The position numbers were made by a program, and so were the translations under genes. A model generated the notes under the pieces. The model made no database searches. It was given only the letters and a program-made list of their open reading frames with translations, and was not told the DNA's origin. 64,000 bases of DNA from Agapetus fuscipes. Lineage: Eukaryota > Arthropoda > Insecta > Trichoptera > Glossosomatidae. Positions 33,367-45,400 of this stretch are shown here, piece by piece (positions within the stretch are counted from its first letter, which is position 1; every line of letters starts with the position of its first letter). The stretch covers positions 2,046,001 through 2,110,000 of the forward strand of contig OX637363.1 in NCBI GenBank assembly GCA_951799405.1, given 5' to 3'.

Positions 33367-33794
33367 AGCTAAGCAAATACGCAATAGTTAGTCAAAGTGA
33401 TTGTTGAAAAATAAATATGACACAATCTTCAATTAATTTGTCCAAATTACACAAAAAAAAATGTAATTCAAATGTATGATTTGTATGTATGATTTGCAAA
33501 TAATTATTCTACGTATTCATGAATTAAAAGTGAACCAAATATTTAATTTCTACATTCAAATAACGCATCCTTATTTACTGTTAAAATAAAGCCTATTTTG
33601 GAATTCTCAAAACAAAAATATGTTCCAAATTGACTCAAAATATTGTGAGTCGAATATGTAGAAGAAGAAATGCTCGGATGCCTTGATAATCGAATGCTTT
33701 GTTATCCGAACATTTCGAGTAAATATAAAAATGAAGTAATTCGTTAACATTTTGGTCGTATTAACAAACTTCTACAGGGTTTTATAATTATTAT
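33367..33794. other. Unassigned AT-rich DNA
   Basis: No gene or repeat recognised. Confidence 0.4.
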
Positions 33795-34330
33795 TTTAAA
33801 TAGATTTGTAAAGAGGAATGCTGAGAGGAATAACTCACCAACCTATTTTTCTTGTCCAGTTTGCCTTCATGTGAAAGTGAATGCCTGTGTGCGTGCTATG
33901 ATATCTGTTGAAACAAGGGTTGAAGTTATTGCCGATAGGGCATGGCTCAGGCAGGGTTCAAACCGGTGTTAGTGTCAATCATGCAAATTCGAATGCCAAC
34001 GCCTTATCACCTCAACCATCTAATCTAATCTAAGTTGCAAAGATAAGTAACATTAAGGTTTCACATTACATGAATTTCACAAGTAGACACGTATAAGCTC
34101 GCGCTTAAACATGCGCATGTGAACTTTCTATATAAAAACCTAATTCTCAAATGAGCATACACCCTGCTACTCTTCCCAACCTTCCCTGAAACAGGGGTGA
34201 CATAAGCACCATGTTCTACAGCATGGGTGGTCAGCCACATACCAACCAATAAGTCAAGGAACATACACAACAAATTACATTTTTAAATTCCAAAAATTAA
34301 TATATATATATATATAGGGATAATTTATTT
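33795..34330 (-). mobile_element. SINE-3 followed by family A / LINE-A UTR
   Basis: 33795-34018 SINE-3; 34019-34262 family A; 34263-34310 LINE-A AT-rich UTR and a (TA)n run. Confidence 0.65.
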
Positions 34331-34399
34331 TAATGTACACATAATTGAAGAGCACCGTTTTTGTGTGTGTCACACCTCAAGGGCCCTCTCAAATCACGG

Positions 34400-35010
34400 A
34401 TAAGATTTCTTGTACAGATGTGTCTTTAGTGCTCCTTTAAAGACACCAATAGTCTTTGCCTTCCTCACATTAGGTGGCAGTCTATTTCACTCCATTGGTC
34501 CCGCAAACCGGAAAGCACGGTCCCCAAAATTAGTGCGTGTGTGACGGTGTGGCTGGACCAAGTCCACCACGCCATCCCCTGCAGATCTGAGCGTTTGACG
34601 CCTCAAATCCCTCTCAACGGGTGTAAACATGTCAGCCAAATATGAAGGAGCTGTACCATTTACAGCCTTATACACCATCAGACAAACACGGTAGACCACC
34701 CTCTCCGGAAAACGAAGCCAATGCAGTTTCCCTAACAATGGAGTAATGCGAGTAAATTTAGACATCCCGAATATGAGTCTTGCCGCTGAATTCAGCACAG
34801 ACTGAAGACGGTTGAACTGCTTTTTCGGCTGACCTATGTACAGCGTTGAGCAATAGTCAACTCGTGACAATATCACAAAGGCATTAACCAGGGTCTTGAC
34901 TGCTCCCGACGGTCTGTATGACGGAATATGTATGAACATCAAAACTAAAACCGGAAACACAATTCTTATTTTAAAAACCTTAGTCCTAGCCGCCAACATT
35001 ACAGATCAAC
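34400..35010 (-). mobile_element. LINE-B (CR1-like) C-terminal ORF
   Basis: A minus-strand open frame at 34999-34487 encodes [57 protein letters not shown] and FGDRAFRFAGPMEWN, the diagnostic C-terminal end of CR1-type reverse transcriptases. RT catalytic motifs are missing. Confidence 0.85.
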
Positions 35011-35225
35011 CACCATTTCAGAAGTAAAGTCGTAAGACGTTGCATATATTGAATAAAACACAGTTAAATACGATTCGCTTTACGAACACATTACTTTTAA
35101 ATCAACGAGGTGTGTTTTATTTCTTTTTTGAGGTGCAATTGCATTTAATTTTGTAAATCACACAATTCAAAGCAAAAGAATTAACATTATTTGCAATAAA
35201 CACTAGAAAGGGGTAATAATTTCGG

Positions 35226-35260
35226 TATAAAACCGAAGAAAAAATCACAAAGAGTACAGT
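35226..35260 (+). promoter_or_regulatory. CPR-3 core promoter
   Basis: TATAAAA at 35226-35232, then TACAGT at 35255-35260 as the likely initiator. ATG follows about 50 nt downstream. Confidence 0.72.
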
Positions 35261-35308
35261 TTAATTTTGTGCTTTAAACAATCAACAAACAATATCAACA
35301 AATCCAAA

Positions 35309-37894
35309 ATGTTCGCTAAAGTAAGTGAATAGAACAATCTCTCAATTTTTAAAAGTGCAGCAATCAAATAATGGAATAACGACAAAATGTGCAAAGAAGA
35401 TTCCTTTTTAGTAATTCTTGACTGTGGTGCTGACGTTTCACCGCTATGTGTGTGCAGAATCCTCAGAGTACAACTGGAAAATAATTAAAACTTTCGTTGT
35501 ACCACAGTTAAGAAGAGCTCTTAATAAAGAATCTTCATTGAAGATAACTGCGAAGGAATAAGTGGTGGAGACTCTGAATAGATTCTGGGCACCCATAATG
35601 TGATTGTTGGGTAACAAGATAACTCGGTCGATAGCTCTGGTGGTAGAGTGCTTACATTTCATGTCGTGAGCTCGGGTTCGAATCCCACCAAATGATCAGA
35701 AATGATTTTCCCTTTCGGTATTTGCATACATATGTATTTCAAACTCAAGATAACAATACTGGCAAGGTTTACTCAGCCTTCACAAAAAATGAGTACCAGC
35801 CCACTCGGGATCTGGGAAGCCCCCGCTTCAATTTGAAGTGGTTGACGTAACGCCAGCCCCCTTACCTATAACAATAAAAAGGTTCCACTCGCCACATAGA
35901 CCCCTCCGAAGAAAACGCGATAAGAAATTACACTATACATGTAGTTTAGTTACGTTTTTTACGACAGCGTTATATACTTGAATATAACGTGTACTTGAAG
36001 GGAGTGAAATTGGCATTAGTTAAAAATGAAAATTATTCATTAAGACTAACATCATAGCTAACGTCATCAGGAGACACTCTCTCTGCACGTCGTCTAAGGA
36101 TGAACAATGAATGGTCATCAAATAATATTTGTTTATGATTTTCAGATGACCATGGTTTTCCTCTTGGCTGCCTCTTGCAGCGCAGGACACCTAGGCCATG
36201 TTTTGGGCCATGGACACGCCAGCACAGGTGGAGTGTCATCACAGAGCTTCTCATTGCACCATGACCAAGGTCACGACCTCTCCCACCACGATCATCATCA
36301 TGACCATGAAGAAAGCGTAAGGAAGTTCAATTTTATAAGCATCGCATCTTCGGCTCGTTAGTGATGAAAAACTGTTAGCTGTCTCTAACCTCTTTATTCC
36401 TTACGAGCCTCTGCAGAACTGCCTTCATTTCTTCCTATCTTTACATACCTCTTTCAATTTATTCAAATCCATCACCTTTTTCATGCATTATTTTCTTTTA
36501 CGCTTACTTTTTATATCCCATTCTTTCACAATCTCCACATTCTGATCACTTCATACTTTTCTCGCTCGTCCTTTAGCTCTTTTTACTTTCACACTTCCTC
36601 TGTATATATACTTTGTCAGTCTATCATCATTCATTCTTTCCGTATGCCCAAACTATCTCATCACATTATTTTGTACCTTAACTTTTACATCCTCTTTCAA
36701 ATTACATTCTTCCATATTTTACTCATTTTGCTGTCATACACTGCCCATGCTTCACTTTCATACATCAAAGTCGGGAATTTTATGACATTGTGTACCGCCA
36801 TTCTCAGATCCATCATCAATCGCTTGTTCTTTGCCATTCTTCCTATTGCACCAACCACTTGCTTTCCCTTACACACCCTGTTCTCAAGTTCCCTTGTCAT
36901 CTTCCCATTCTTTTCAAACATACTTCCCAAGTATCGAAATTCATCCACAATTTAAACTTTCGTATCATCGAGAGCACTGTATCCTAGTAGGACTAGAACA
37001 GGCAGCTGCAGTTGCTACTCTCCTAGGACATGTAACAACCAATTAGATCTTGATCTCTTCACTACCTGCAGTATTGAAGACTGCTGAGTCCGTTTTTTTA
37101 GCCTCTTCATTCCTTACAAAGTCACCTTCATCATTTCATTTGTTTTTCTGATCCAAGTCAATGAATCTTATATCTTTTCCGTCGCAGTCTTACCCCAAAT
37201 ATGAATACAAGTACACAGTGAACGACGATGTCACCAAGGACCAGAAAAGCCATTCAGAGTCAAGGGACGGAGATTCAGTCCAAGGAGAGTATTCTTTCGT
37301 CCAGCCCGACGGCTCCACCAGGACTGTGACCTACACCGCTGATGACCACAACGGGTAAGATATTCCTCTCCAATGAGATCACATTTTCTGATTGATTTGA
37401 ATTTAGGAAGGATTATCTGTTGTTGTTGTTCTTATAGAGCAAATCTCTACCCCTCTCGGACCCTCAGCCAGTGCAGTTCTCTCAGCAATGGTGAAATATG
37501 ACAGTACTTTCCCTGTCTAAAAATTGTCCTGGCAGCAGCATTAAAAGCCATTTGCAGTCGATCAAATAGTTTCTGTGGTAGTCCAGCATATTATTACATT
37601 GTAATAGTCCAATCGAGAGACGACGAAAGCAGTAACAAGACTTTTAACGGCAACCAATGTAAATTTTTACCTATTAGCAGCACACTGACATTTTCCTTGT
37701 GATCCTGGACTATTTCTCAGTCACACAGGGTGTTTTGTTCAGGGTCAAACAGCTTCCACCTCTGAAATGTGTCTCATAAAACCTCTCTTCTATTTCCCAG
37801 ATTCCAAGCTCAGGTCAGCACAACTGGAGGAGACAGCGAGTACCAGCATGGTCTCCACAACTTGGAGCATCTCAGCCATCACACCTATCATTGA
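35309..37894 (+). CDS. RR-2 cuticular protein, CPR-3 (4 exons)
   Basis: Secreted chitin-binding cuticle protein. Exons 35309-35320, 36146-36316, 37188-37354, 37801-37894; 444 nt, 147 aa, all joins in frame. Signal peptide [18 protein letters not shown]. Residues 19-61 contain GVSSQSF and then an extremely His/Asp-rich run ending HHDHEES, typical of RR-2 proteins of hard cuticle that are thought to be cross-linked through histidine (family knowledge). RR-2 domain residues 62-117 begin [14 protein letters not shown] and contain [19 protein letters not shown] and TYTADDHNG. The C-terminal exon starts [10 protein letters not shown] and ends SHHTYH. A TATA box sits 80 bp upstream. Closest relative in the window is CPR-4 (both have a TVND/SVND type domain and HHDHHE tail before it). 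Intron 1 holds a SINE-2, intron 2 a LINE-C, intron 3 a LINE-B fragment. Confidence 0.93.
35627..35955 (+). mobile_element. SINE-2, full length (CPR-3 intron 1)
   Basis: Head CGATAGCTCTGGTGGTAGAG, B box GGTTCGAATCCC, ending TTACACTATACATGTAGTTT. Confidence 0.82.
36400..36960 (-). mobile_element. LINE-C fragment (CPR-3 intron 2)
   Basis: Reverse strand encodes [20 protein letters not shown] and [12 protein letters not shown], a part of LINE-C further 5' than in most copies here. Confidence 0.78.
37425..37700 (-). mobile_element. LINE-B fragment (CPR-3 intron 3)
   Basis: Degraded reverse-strand match to the LINE-B C-terminus. Confidence 0.6.
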
Positions 37895-38011
37895 ATACCT
37901 TCTAGATAGATGACCCATCAAACGATAAAATGCTATTCCTTATGACCAGATGACCTTAGTTTTTTGTACCAATTTTTTGTTGATTATTTTGTATTTTATT
38001 TTATTTTTGTG

Positions 38012-38017
38012 AATAAA
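38012..38017 (+). terminator. CPR-3 polyadenylation signal
   Basis: AATAAA 118 bp after the TGA stop, in T-rich DNA. Confidence 0.7.
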
Positions 38018-38049
38018 AAATCGTGAATTAATTACTGTTTTGTACTGTT

Positions 38050-38705
38050 AACTATATATTTATTTATTTAGGAGAAAAAACAGATACAGATACACAATTA
38101 TATAAATAAGAGGAATGGATACATTACATATTCAATAATGTGCCTTAATCATAAAAAAATCCCGCAAATAAGTTAAAAATTGACTGTAGCTGATTAAGTT
38201 GAAAATGAATTAAATTAATAACAGAAACAATTAATATCACAGTAAGAAATAAGAAGAAAGAAAAATAGAATAAGAATGAATATAAGTTAAAGAAAAGAAA
38301 GAAAAAAAAGATAAAAAGAAAAAAAAAGTATGTGCAAGCACGGTTACTATTTTTTCTGTTTTAACAAAATTTGAGCGAGCTCTTAGTCACATTAAAAATA
38401 CATGAAAAAACAGTAAGAAAGAGTACATCATTAGCCATTTTTTTAATACCACCATTACTGCGAAAGACGATATCAACAACCTTTCATATATTTTCTGTAA
38501 AAAAATTAAACACACATATCATTCATAAATCTTATATCTAATAAGCGTGAAGACAAATTTTCATGAACAAGAAAATTCAGACTTCAGATATTTGGATAAT
38601 AATCTCTAATCATGGATAAGGTTTTTTTAATGATGCGTGAGTTATAATGACGTGGCTGGAAAACCTGCGACAATGGTTCGGTAAAAGCACCAAGTCCCTG
38701 TTTCG
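38050..38705 (-). mobile_element. Possible LINE 3' UTR
   Basis: Begins with TTATTTATTTAGGAGAAAAA, like the reversed 3' end of a jockey-type element. No coding remains seen; low certainty. Confidence 0.3.
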
Positions 38706-38985
38706 AGCCGCAGCATCTAATCGAATCTAATCTAATCTAAGTTGCAAAGATATGTTACATTGGAGAATCACATTACATGCATTCCCACAACCAGACACGT
38801 ACAAGTTCGCGCTTGCACATGCCTCATGTGAACCTACAACATAAAAACCAAATCTCAAATGGACATACACCCTGCAACTCTTGCCGTCCTTCCCTGAAAC
38901 AGGGGTGACATTGACAAAGTGAACTAGTTTTACAGCATGGGTGGTCAGCCGCATACCAACCTATACCTAAGTCAAGGAACCATCC
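38706..38985 (-). repeat. Family A copy
   Basis: Full unit on the minus strand with (TCTAA)n at the left. Confidence 0.85.
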
Positions 38986-39064
38986 AAATTCAAAGCATCC
39001 AAAGACAAAATAGCCATGATGATCGGCGATCTTCGATTGAAATGGCACGAAAAGAAGAAGAATG

Positions 39065-39470
39065 ATGCGCTTTTAGTGCTCCTTTAAAAACAATAAAAGT
39101 TGTTACCTTCCTCACTTAAGTAGCTGTCCATGCAACTCCATTTGGCAAGCACACCGGAAAGCACGGTCCCCAAAATGAGTGTATGTCAGGACAAAGTCAA
39201 CCTTCACATCCCCCGCAGATCTGAGCGTCTGTCAACTCACATCCATCTCAATGGGTGAACGCATGTCGACAAAATATGACATTGTTAATACAGCGTATAG
39301 TAAAATATAGAATTTTTTAACCTTGATTATTTCAAACAAAAACGTTTACTTTACTAAAGGCTTGCTTAAGTTGCCAGAAAGATCTTCTTATTTTGTTTCG
39401 AGATGGTAGAAACACAAGGCTCACAGCTTTGTACACCATTAGACAAACACGGTAGATTACTAATCGTGCT
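39065..39470 (-). mobile_element. LINE-B fragment
   Basis: Diverged reverse-strand copy of the 34400-34700 region. Confidence 0.6.
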
Positions 39471-39472
39471 CC

Positions 39473-39970
39473 TTGACTGATAGGTTGGTATGAGGCTGGC
39501 CACCCGTGCTGTAAAAATCGGTTCACTTTTGCCAATGCCACCCCGGTTCAGGGAACGGCGGCAGGAGTTGCAAGGTTTATGTTCATGTGAGTTTTTGCTT
39601 ATTTATATGCACACATGCAGAATGTGTAGGCGCGAACCTACATGTGCCTGGCTGTGGGCATGCATTTAATATGAGCCTTAAATGTTGACATATTACCTTT
39701 GCAGCTTAGATTATAATATAATATATAATCTTAGTTGCAAGGATATTTCCATTTAAAGCTCTCAGATGTTTGCCCACAAGCCAACACGTGTAGTTCGCGC
39801 TTACAAATGCTGAATGTGTACTTACAAATAAAATCCAAACCTCAAATGAACATAAGCCCCACAACTTTTGCCGGCCTTCCCTGACACAGGGGTGACATTG
39901 GCAAAGTGAACCATTTTTTACAGTATGGGTGGTCAGCCTCATACCAACCTATATGTCAAGGAATAATAAA
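39473..39970. repeat. Two family A copies in inverted orientation
   Basis: 39473-39712 (+, long diverged subfamily) and 39715-39970 (-, GATTATA subfamily), tail to tail. Confidence 0.8.
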
Positions 39971-40539
39971 ATTATAGATTATAGAAGCCAATGCAGTTAA
40001 GAATGAAGTCAAATGCTGGAACAAGTGGTGGAACGACTTATCTTTGCTGAATTTTCATAATTTCCTATGTCTGTATTTCACACTCAATTTCTTCACACTT
40101 AAAACAGTTAGTTTCTACTTAGCTACTGTTTAATATTATTAGGTAATGTGGCATATGATTATTCTTACTAACTGTTATTCCACATATTTAACCTTTGTAT
40201 TAATTTTCATGTAGCATTCGTTGGTAAGTCGAAAGTTAATAACTATTATCAAATAATTTTTTTTTTTCTTAAATTCTAATTTTATTTTTAATTAAATTAA
40301 TTTTCACTGTGCGAACACACAAACCATACAAAATCTAAATATTGTAATGAATTGAATTTGGGATGTTTTTTGTATTAAGAAAATAAGGAAGAAGGTAAAA
40401 TGTGAAAAAAAAATAGGTTAAGGTTAAATAATAATGAAATCAAAAAGTAAAAGGAAAAAAAAAGTAATGAAATCGTTACTTTTAGTAAAATAATAAAATA
40501 AAACCACTTAAAAAACTTTAAAATTAAATACATAATTTA
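39971..40539. other. Unassigned AT-rich DNA
   Basis: No gene or repeat recognised. Confidence 0.4.
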
Positions 40540-40900
40540 TATTTTTAAATATGATTTTCGCTGTTTGAAAAATTCATTGCCTTTACCAAAGGTCCATCCA
40601 ACCTTGCAGCAACTGGGTCTTGCTTTAGAATTGGAGCTTGTAGCGACGACCAACCTCGCAACAAGTCCTGTTGATGGTAGAATGCTTGCATTCCATGCCG
40701 AGAGCTCGGTTTCGAATCCCACCGAGGGTGTTAGAAATTATTTCCCGTTTCGATATTTAAGTGAAACCCTTAATAAAATACCGGCAGCATTTACTCAGCC
40801 TTCACAAGAAATTAGAACCTTCACCTTCGAGAGCTGGGAAACCCCCACTTCAAGTGAAGTGGTTGGCGTGAGACCGGCCCCCTTTCTTATTTAGGGACGC
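40540..40900 (+). mobile_element. Composite SINE-1/SINE-2
   Basis: SINE-1 body (CAGCAACTGGGTCTTGCTTT) joins SINE-2 (GGTAGAATGCTTGCATTCCA, B box GTTTCGAATCCC). The SINE-1 head is lost. Confidence 0.7.
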
Positions 40901-41009
40901 TGCGGGTCCCTGGTTCGAATCACTGCCGACGTTTTGGTTATTTGAAAATCGAAACTCCAAGCGATTGACGATCACGAAGGGTAATATAATTAAGGATGTT
41001 TTAATGTTC

Positions 41010-41132
41010 TAGTTTCATATGCGGCATGTGCAAGCGCGAACTTGTACGTGTCTGCTTGTGAGAATGCATATAATGTGAATGCCCAACGTTGTATATCTTT
41101 GCAACTTCGATGAGATAGGATTAGATTAGATT
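41010..41132 (+). repeat. Family A 3' fragment
   Basis: CATGCGGCATGTGCAAGCGC to the GATTAGATT tail. Confidence 0.7.
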
Positions 41133-41408
41133 GCCATGATTTTGCTTGAGGTAATTGTTCAAGGTTTTTTGCATTATTTAAGTTCTTGGTATTTCAAAAT
41201 GCTATTTGTGCCCAATTAATATTTTTATGTTTTGAATGTGAGTGTCATATTTTGGATTAATGTTTTTTCGTACATTAACAAATGGCGTACACACGCATTT
41301 CTACAGATTAAGTAATTGCTCAAACTGCAACGAAATCATTATCATTCTGACCAATTTAATCCGATATAGACATGTTGCACACAGGGCCGAACTGCTACTT
41401 TTCTATTT

Positions 41409-41740
41409 ATTAAATATTGTTACGAACGTATGAGTACATGGGGTTCGCTTGTGTGAGTGTGTCTACCTTCAGTATAATTATTAAATGAATGATAGTAGAC
41501 TGGTCTGGTACAATCCGCTATAGAATAATCAAGAACAAGCAAGAATGGTCCCTTTTGTACCCTATACAAGATAGCCGCAATGGTACAGAGGACTCACCTC
41601 ACTCCCGAATGATCTTCTTTTATAGTTTTTGTGGTTCTTTCCTGTCGATAGCGTCCAACTTCTGATTCACTTGAAGAGACAAGAGACGTATCTTCTCAAT
41701 CAACAAACACTGAACTTCACACGGGGAGTATTGTTACATG
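41409..41740 (+). mobile_element. Solo LTR, group B
   Basis: TGTTACGAACG start and TATTGTTACA end, sharing internal blocks with 10770-11089. Confidence 0.55.
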
Positions 41741-41977
41741 GTGAGTAGGTAATGATGGGCAAGATTAATAAATGGCTAAAGGAGAAATAAATTAAATAGC
41801 TTGTGACTCATAGACAAAATATCTTACTACAATTCGTTGATACAATAATACATACATTTTTTAGATTTAAATGTCCAAACGGTGAAAAATTATGCTGCCT
41901 ATTCAGACGGCTTAAAAACAAAGAAAAACAAGTGACATTAATTCTTTTCGCAAAGATGATCTAACAAATGCATCACT

Positions 41978-42241
41978 TAGGGCCTGTTGCACCAACCTTC
42001 AATCAATATTTTATTCTAATTTAATCTAATCTAACTTGTAAAAATATGTTACATTTGGGATTCACATTATGGGACTGTCATGGGGCAGCAGGGAGTGTCG
42101 ATTAAGCCATTGAGCCGTGATGTCGAAAGCCAGAGCTAGAAATCAATTGTTGTAAATTGTGAACCAAATCGTGTAAAATAAACTCCTTGAAAATAAATAA
42201 TTGCAGTTAAATCAAAAGATAATCCAGTAGAATCATAACAA
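41978..42241. mobile_element. MITE-3 end, family A fragment, LTR-B 3' end
   Basis: 41978-42008 GGGCCTGTTGCACCAA; 42012-42075 family A (-); 42100-42241 LTR-B 3' part (TTGTAAATTGTGAACCAAAT, ending CATAACA). Confidence 0.6.
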
Positions 42242-42394
42242 TATAAAAGTCGTCCATTTCGCTTCTGGCAGTGCAAGTGTTGTAACGCCGAATATAAAGC
42301 GGACACGCAGTCTGCACTCTCTAGAACAAACACCATCACTGTAACAAATTAATTCACCGCTACAATGTACGCGATTGCGTATGGAGATGATCCA

Positions 42395-42422
42395 TATAAA
42401 ACCCCGGGCAGGCCATCTCAGT
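42395..42422 (+). promoter_or_regulatory. CPR-4 core promoter
   Basis: TATAAAA at 42395-42401 and TCAGT initiator at 42418-42422. The ATG is about 53 nt downstream. An LTR 3' end lies about 150 bp upstream. Confidence 0.75.
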
Positions 42423-42472
42423 GGCACAGTAACAGTGAGATCCTCCAGCTAGCGACAATCACAACCGCAACC

Positions 42473-45400
42473 ATGTTCCTGAAGGTACTTATCATTTAAA
42501 AAATTACATTTCTGTACCTTAGAGCATAAACAACGGAAGTCCACTTTTTGCGTTTTTGAGTTAATCTAATCTAAATCTAAGCTGCAAAGATATGTATCAT
42601 TTGATATTCATATTAAATGCATTCCCATAAGCAGACATGCATAATTTCGCGCTTACACATGCCGCATGTGGACCTACAATATAAAAAAAACCCAATCTCA
42701 AATGAACATAAGCCCTGCAACTCTTAATTAATTAATGATGCAGAAATTATTATAATTAGCTGTTCTATAAGTGGTACAAATATTGGAGTCCTCGGACTCT
42801 TAGTTACTGAGATATCAAGTGTATTAAATATTATGGGATGCACATAAAAGTGCGAGCATAAACCACGGAAGTTCCACATACGTTGTTCACATTACTTCAC
42901 ATTAAATAAATATTGATAAAATAAGATAAACAGTTTTTACAGATCAAAAATATCTCGTCTAGTTTAGAAGTTATGATGGTTTAAAAAAGTGCACATTTTC
43001 ACTAAAACTCGTCTCCTGCACATTTTACTAATGTGACTACCGTTGTTTATACTCTAAGGTACAGGCTTTAAAACTGCCCTAAGTTCTATCTAGCTAAAGG
43101 GAAATGGAAAGTCTATTGAGTAATAACATAAAATCTAAAATCCCACTGAAGTGGTTGGCGTAAGGCCCCTTACCTGATAAAATAAATAGGTTCCACTCGC
43201 CACATGCAAAACCCTACGGGGAAAATGCGGCAAGAAGTGACACTATATGTGTAGCTTAGTTGCGTTTGCGTTTTGCGTAAGTTGCAAAGGTATGCATCAT
43301 TTGAAATTCATATTAAATGCATTCCCACACACATGCCGCATGAGGACCTACAATATAAAAACCCAATCTCAAATGAACATAAGCCCTGCAACTCTTGCTG
43401 ACCCTTCCTGAAACAGGAGTGGCATTGGCAAAGTGAACCATTTTTTACAGTATGGGTGGTCAGCCTCATACCAAACTATTAGTCAAGGAATACAAGCAAC
43501 ATAGAGGAGCACAAACTAACTTACTGCATTGACACATACTTTCTACCATTTTTGTATGTCAACTACTGTCAAACGTTGCAGATGTGAAGTCATACAAAAC
43601 ATGTTTTTAAGTGTTAAATTTTGTGTTTTCTTGCTTTCTCCATTTTGTGTTTTGACACCCAATTACAACACATGCCATAATGCCTTATAATAATGCCTTT
43701 TTTCTTTAAAATTCGTCAATTTTATGGATCGCAACATTTATACCGCATGCGTATATGTCCGAACTGCTTCGGGCATAGCACGCACGCGGCAATGCTGCCA
43801 CCTTTCTAAAAATATTTCTACATTCGCCCGAATTTTTTTTGCACACATGGAAATGCAACTGTGAAGTTTGTTGTTCTCTTTCTTACTAATGACCATATTC
43901 GTAAGTAGGTTGAAACAGATGTATATTGTCTATTTTCGTTAAAATAGTTTCTAGTTTACAGATATCATAATTCAATCAATGGTGGCTATGGCGTATGTGT
44001 GACCGTTAAAATAATTATGAAGTCTGTAAGTTATTTAAAAAAATGCCCCCGAACAAAAACATAGCAATGATGATGATGATGGATGATTTCTTTCCTGTGG
44101 CGCCATTTAATGGTCCAGGACCATCTCAAGGGCGCCATGGCTTCTGGAGAAAAGTAGTGTCTTCAGTCTCTTTCTGAAGGTGGTGGTAGGCTGGTTTGCG
44201 CAAACACCGACGGGCAAAATGTTCCAGGCAACCGTCCTGGCCACCGCAAAGCTCCTGTCTGCAAAATTTGATGTGTTCGCTCTCCTGGGCACAATGACCT
44301 TGTTGACAGCAGTGAGGGCAGAGCGTAGTGGTCGTGTTGAAGGCTTATCGACAGAACATAGCTCAGCGAGACATGGGGGTGCCGTGCCGTTCAGGGCCCT
44401 ATGTACTGTGAGACACAACTTAAATTCTACCCTCTCTCGGACCCTCAGCCAGTGCAGTTCTCTCAGCAATGGCGAATATGATATTAATCATTACGTTTTC
44501 TGTTACCAGGTTTCCGTTTTCTCCGCCTTGGTAGCAGTGTGCCTTGCTGGTCATCTCGGGCATTACAGCTCAGGAGGAGTTTCTTCACAAAGCGTGGTCC
44601 AGCATCACCAACCAGACCCTTACCATGGACTCCACGAGTACCATCACGACCATCATGAAGAAAACGTAAGTTTTTTTTTTGTAAGAAATCCTATGCGAGA
44701 GACTCCCTACTTGTTGTAGTGCCGCAGAGGTGTTGTTTACGAGCTTGGTCATCGCTACAAAGCGCCAATACTCAAGCAAGACCCAGTTGCTTTGAGGCTC
44801 GATGGACTTTAAGTGACTGGTCTTTGCTAGAAAAAAAAATCACCCAGTGAAGAGCGTATTTGAAAATATTTATGTTTTTTTTTGGGCTCCGTCATTGGTG
44901 ACTTTATGAGAGAGCACCATAAGAGATTCGTTGTCTCTGGTATCCAGATTTTTGAAGGCCAGTCTCCTGAAACTTACTGAGTGAAGACTTGCCGAAGAGC
45001 CATTTAAAGGACTATGCTGGGAATCAGCCTCAGAGGCAGGGTTCCAAACCAGGAGATCCGTAGACGCACTGGTGTCACTGATGTGACACAACAAATGGCC
45101 TACATAAAGTGGCACTGGGCTGGTCACGTCGCAAGGCAGGACCATGAGAGGTGGCAGAAAAGGATCGTCCAGTGGCGACCCAGGATATCCAAGCGTGAAG
45201 CTGTTCCTTGACTTATAGGTTGGTATGCGGCTGACCACCCATGCTGTAAAAATGGTTCACTTTGCCAATGTCACCCCTGTCTCAGGGAAGGACGGCAAGA
45301 GTTGCAGGGTGTATGTCCATTTGAGATTTGATTTTTATGTTGTAGGTTCACATGAGGCATGTGCAAGCGCGAACTTGTACGTGTCTGGTTGTGAGAATGC

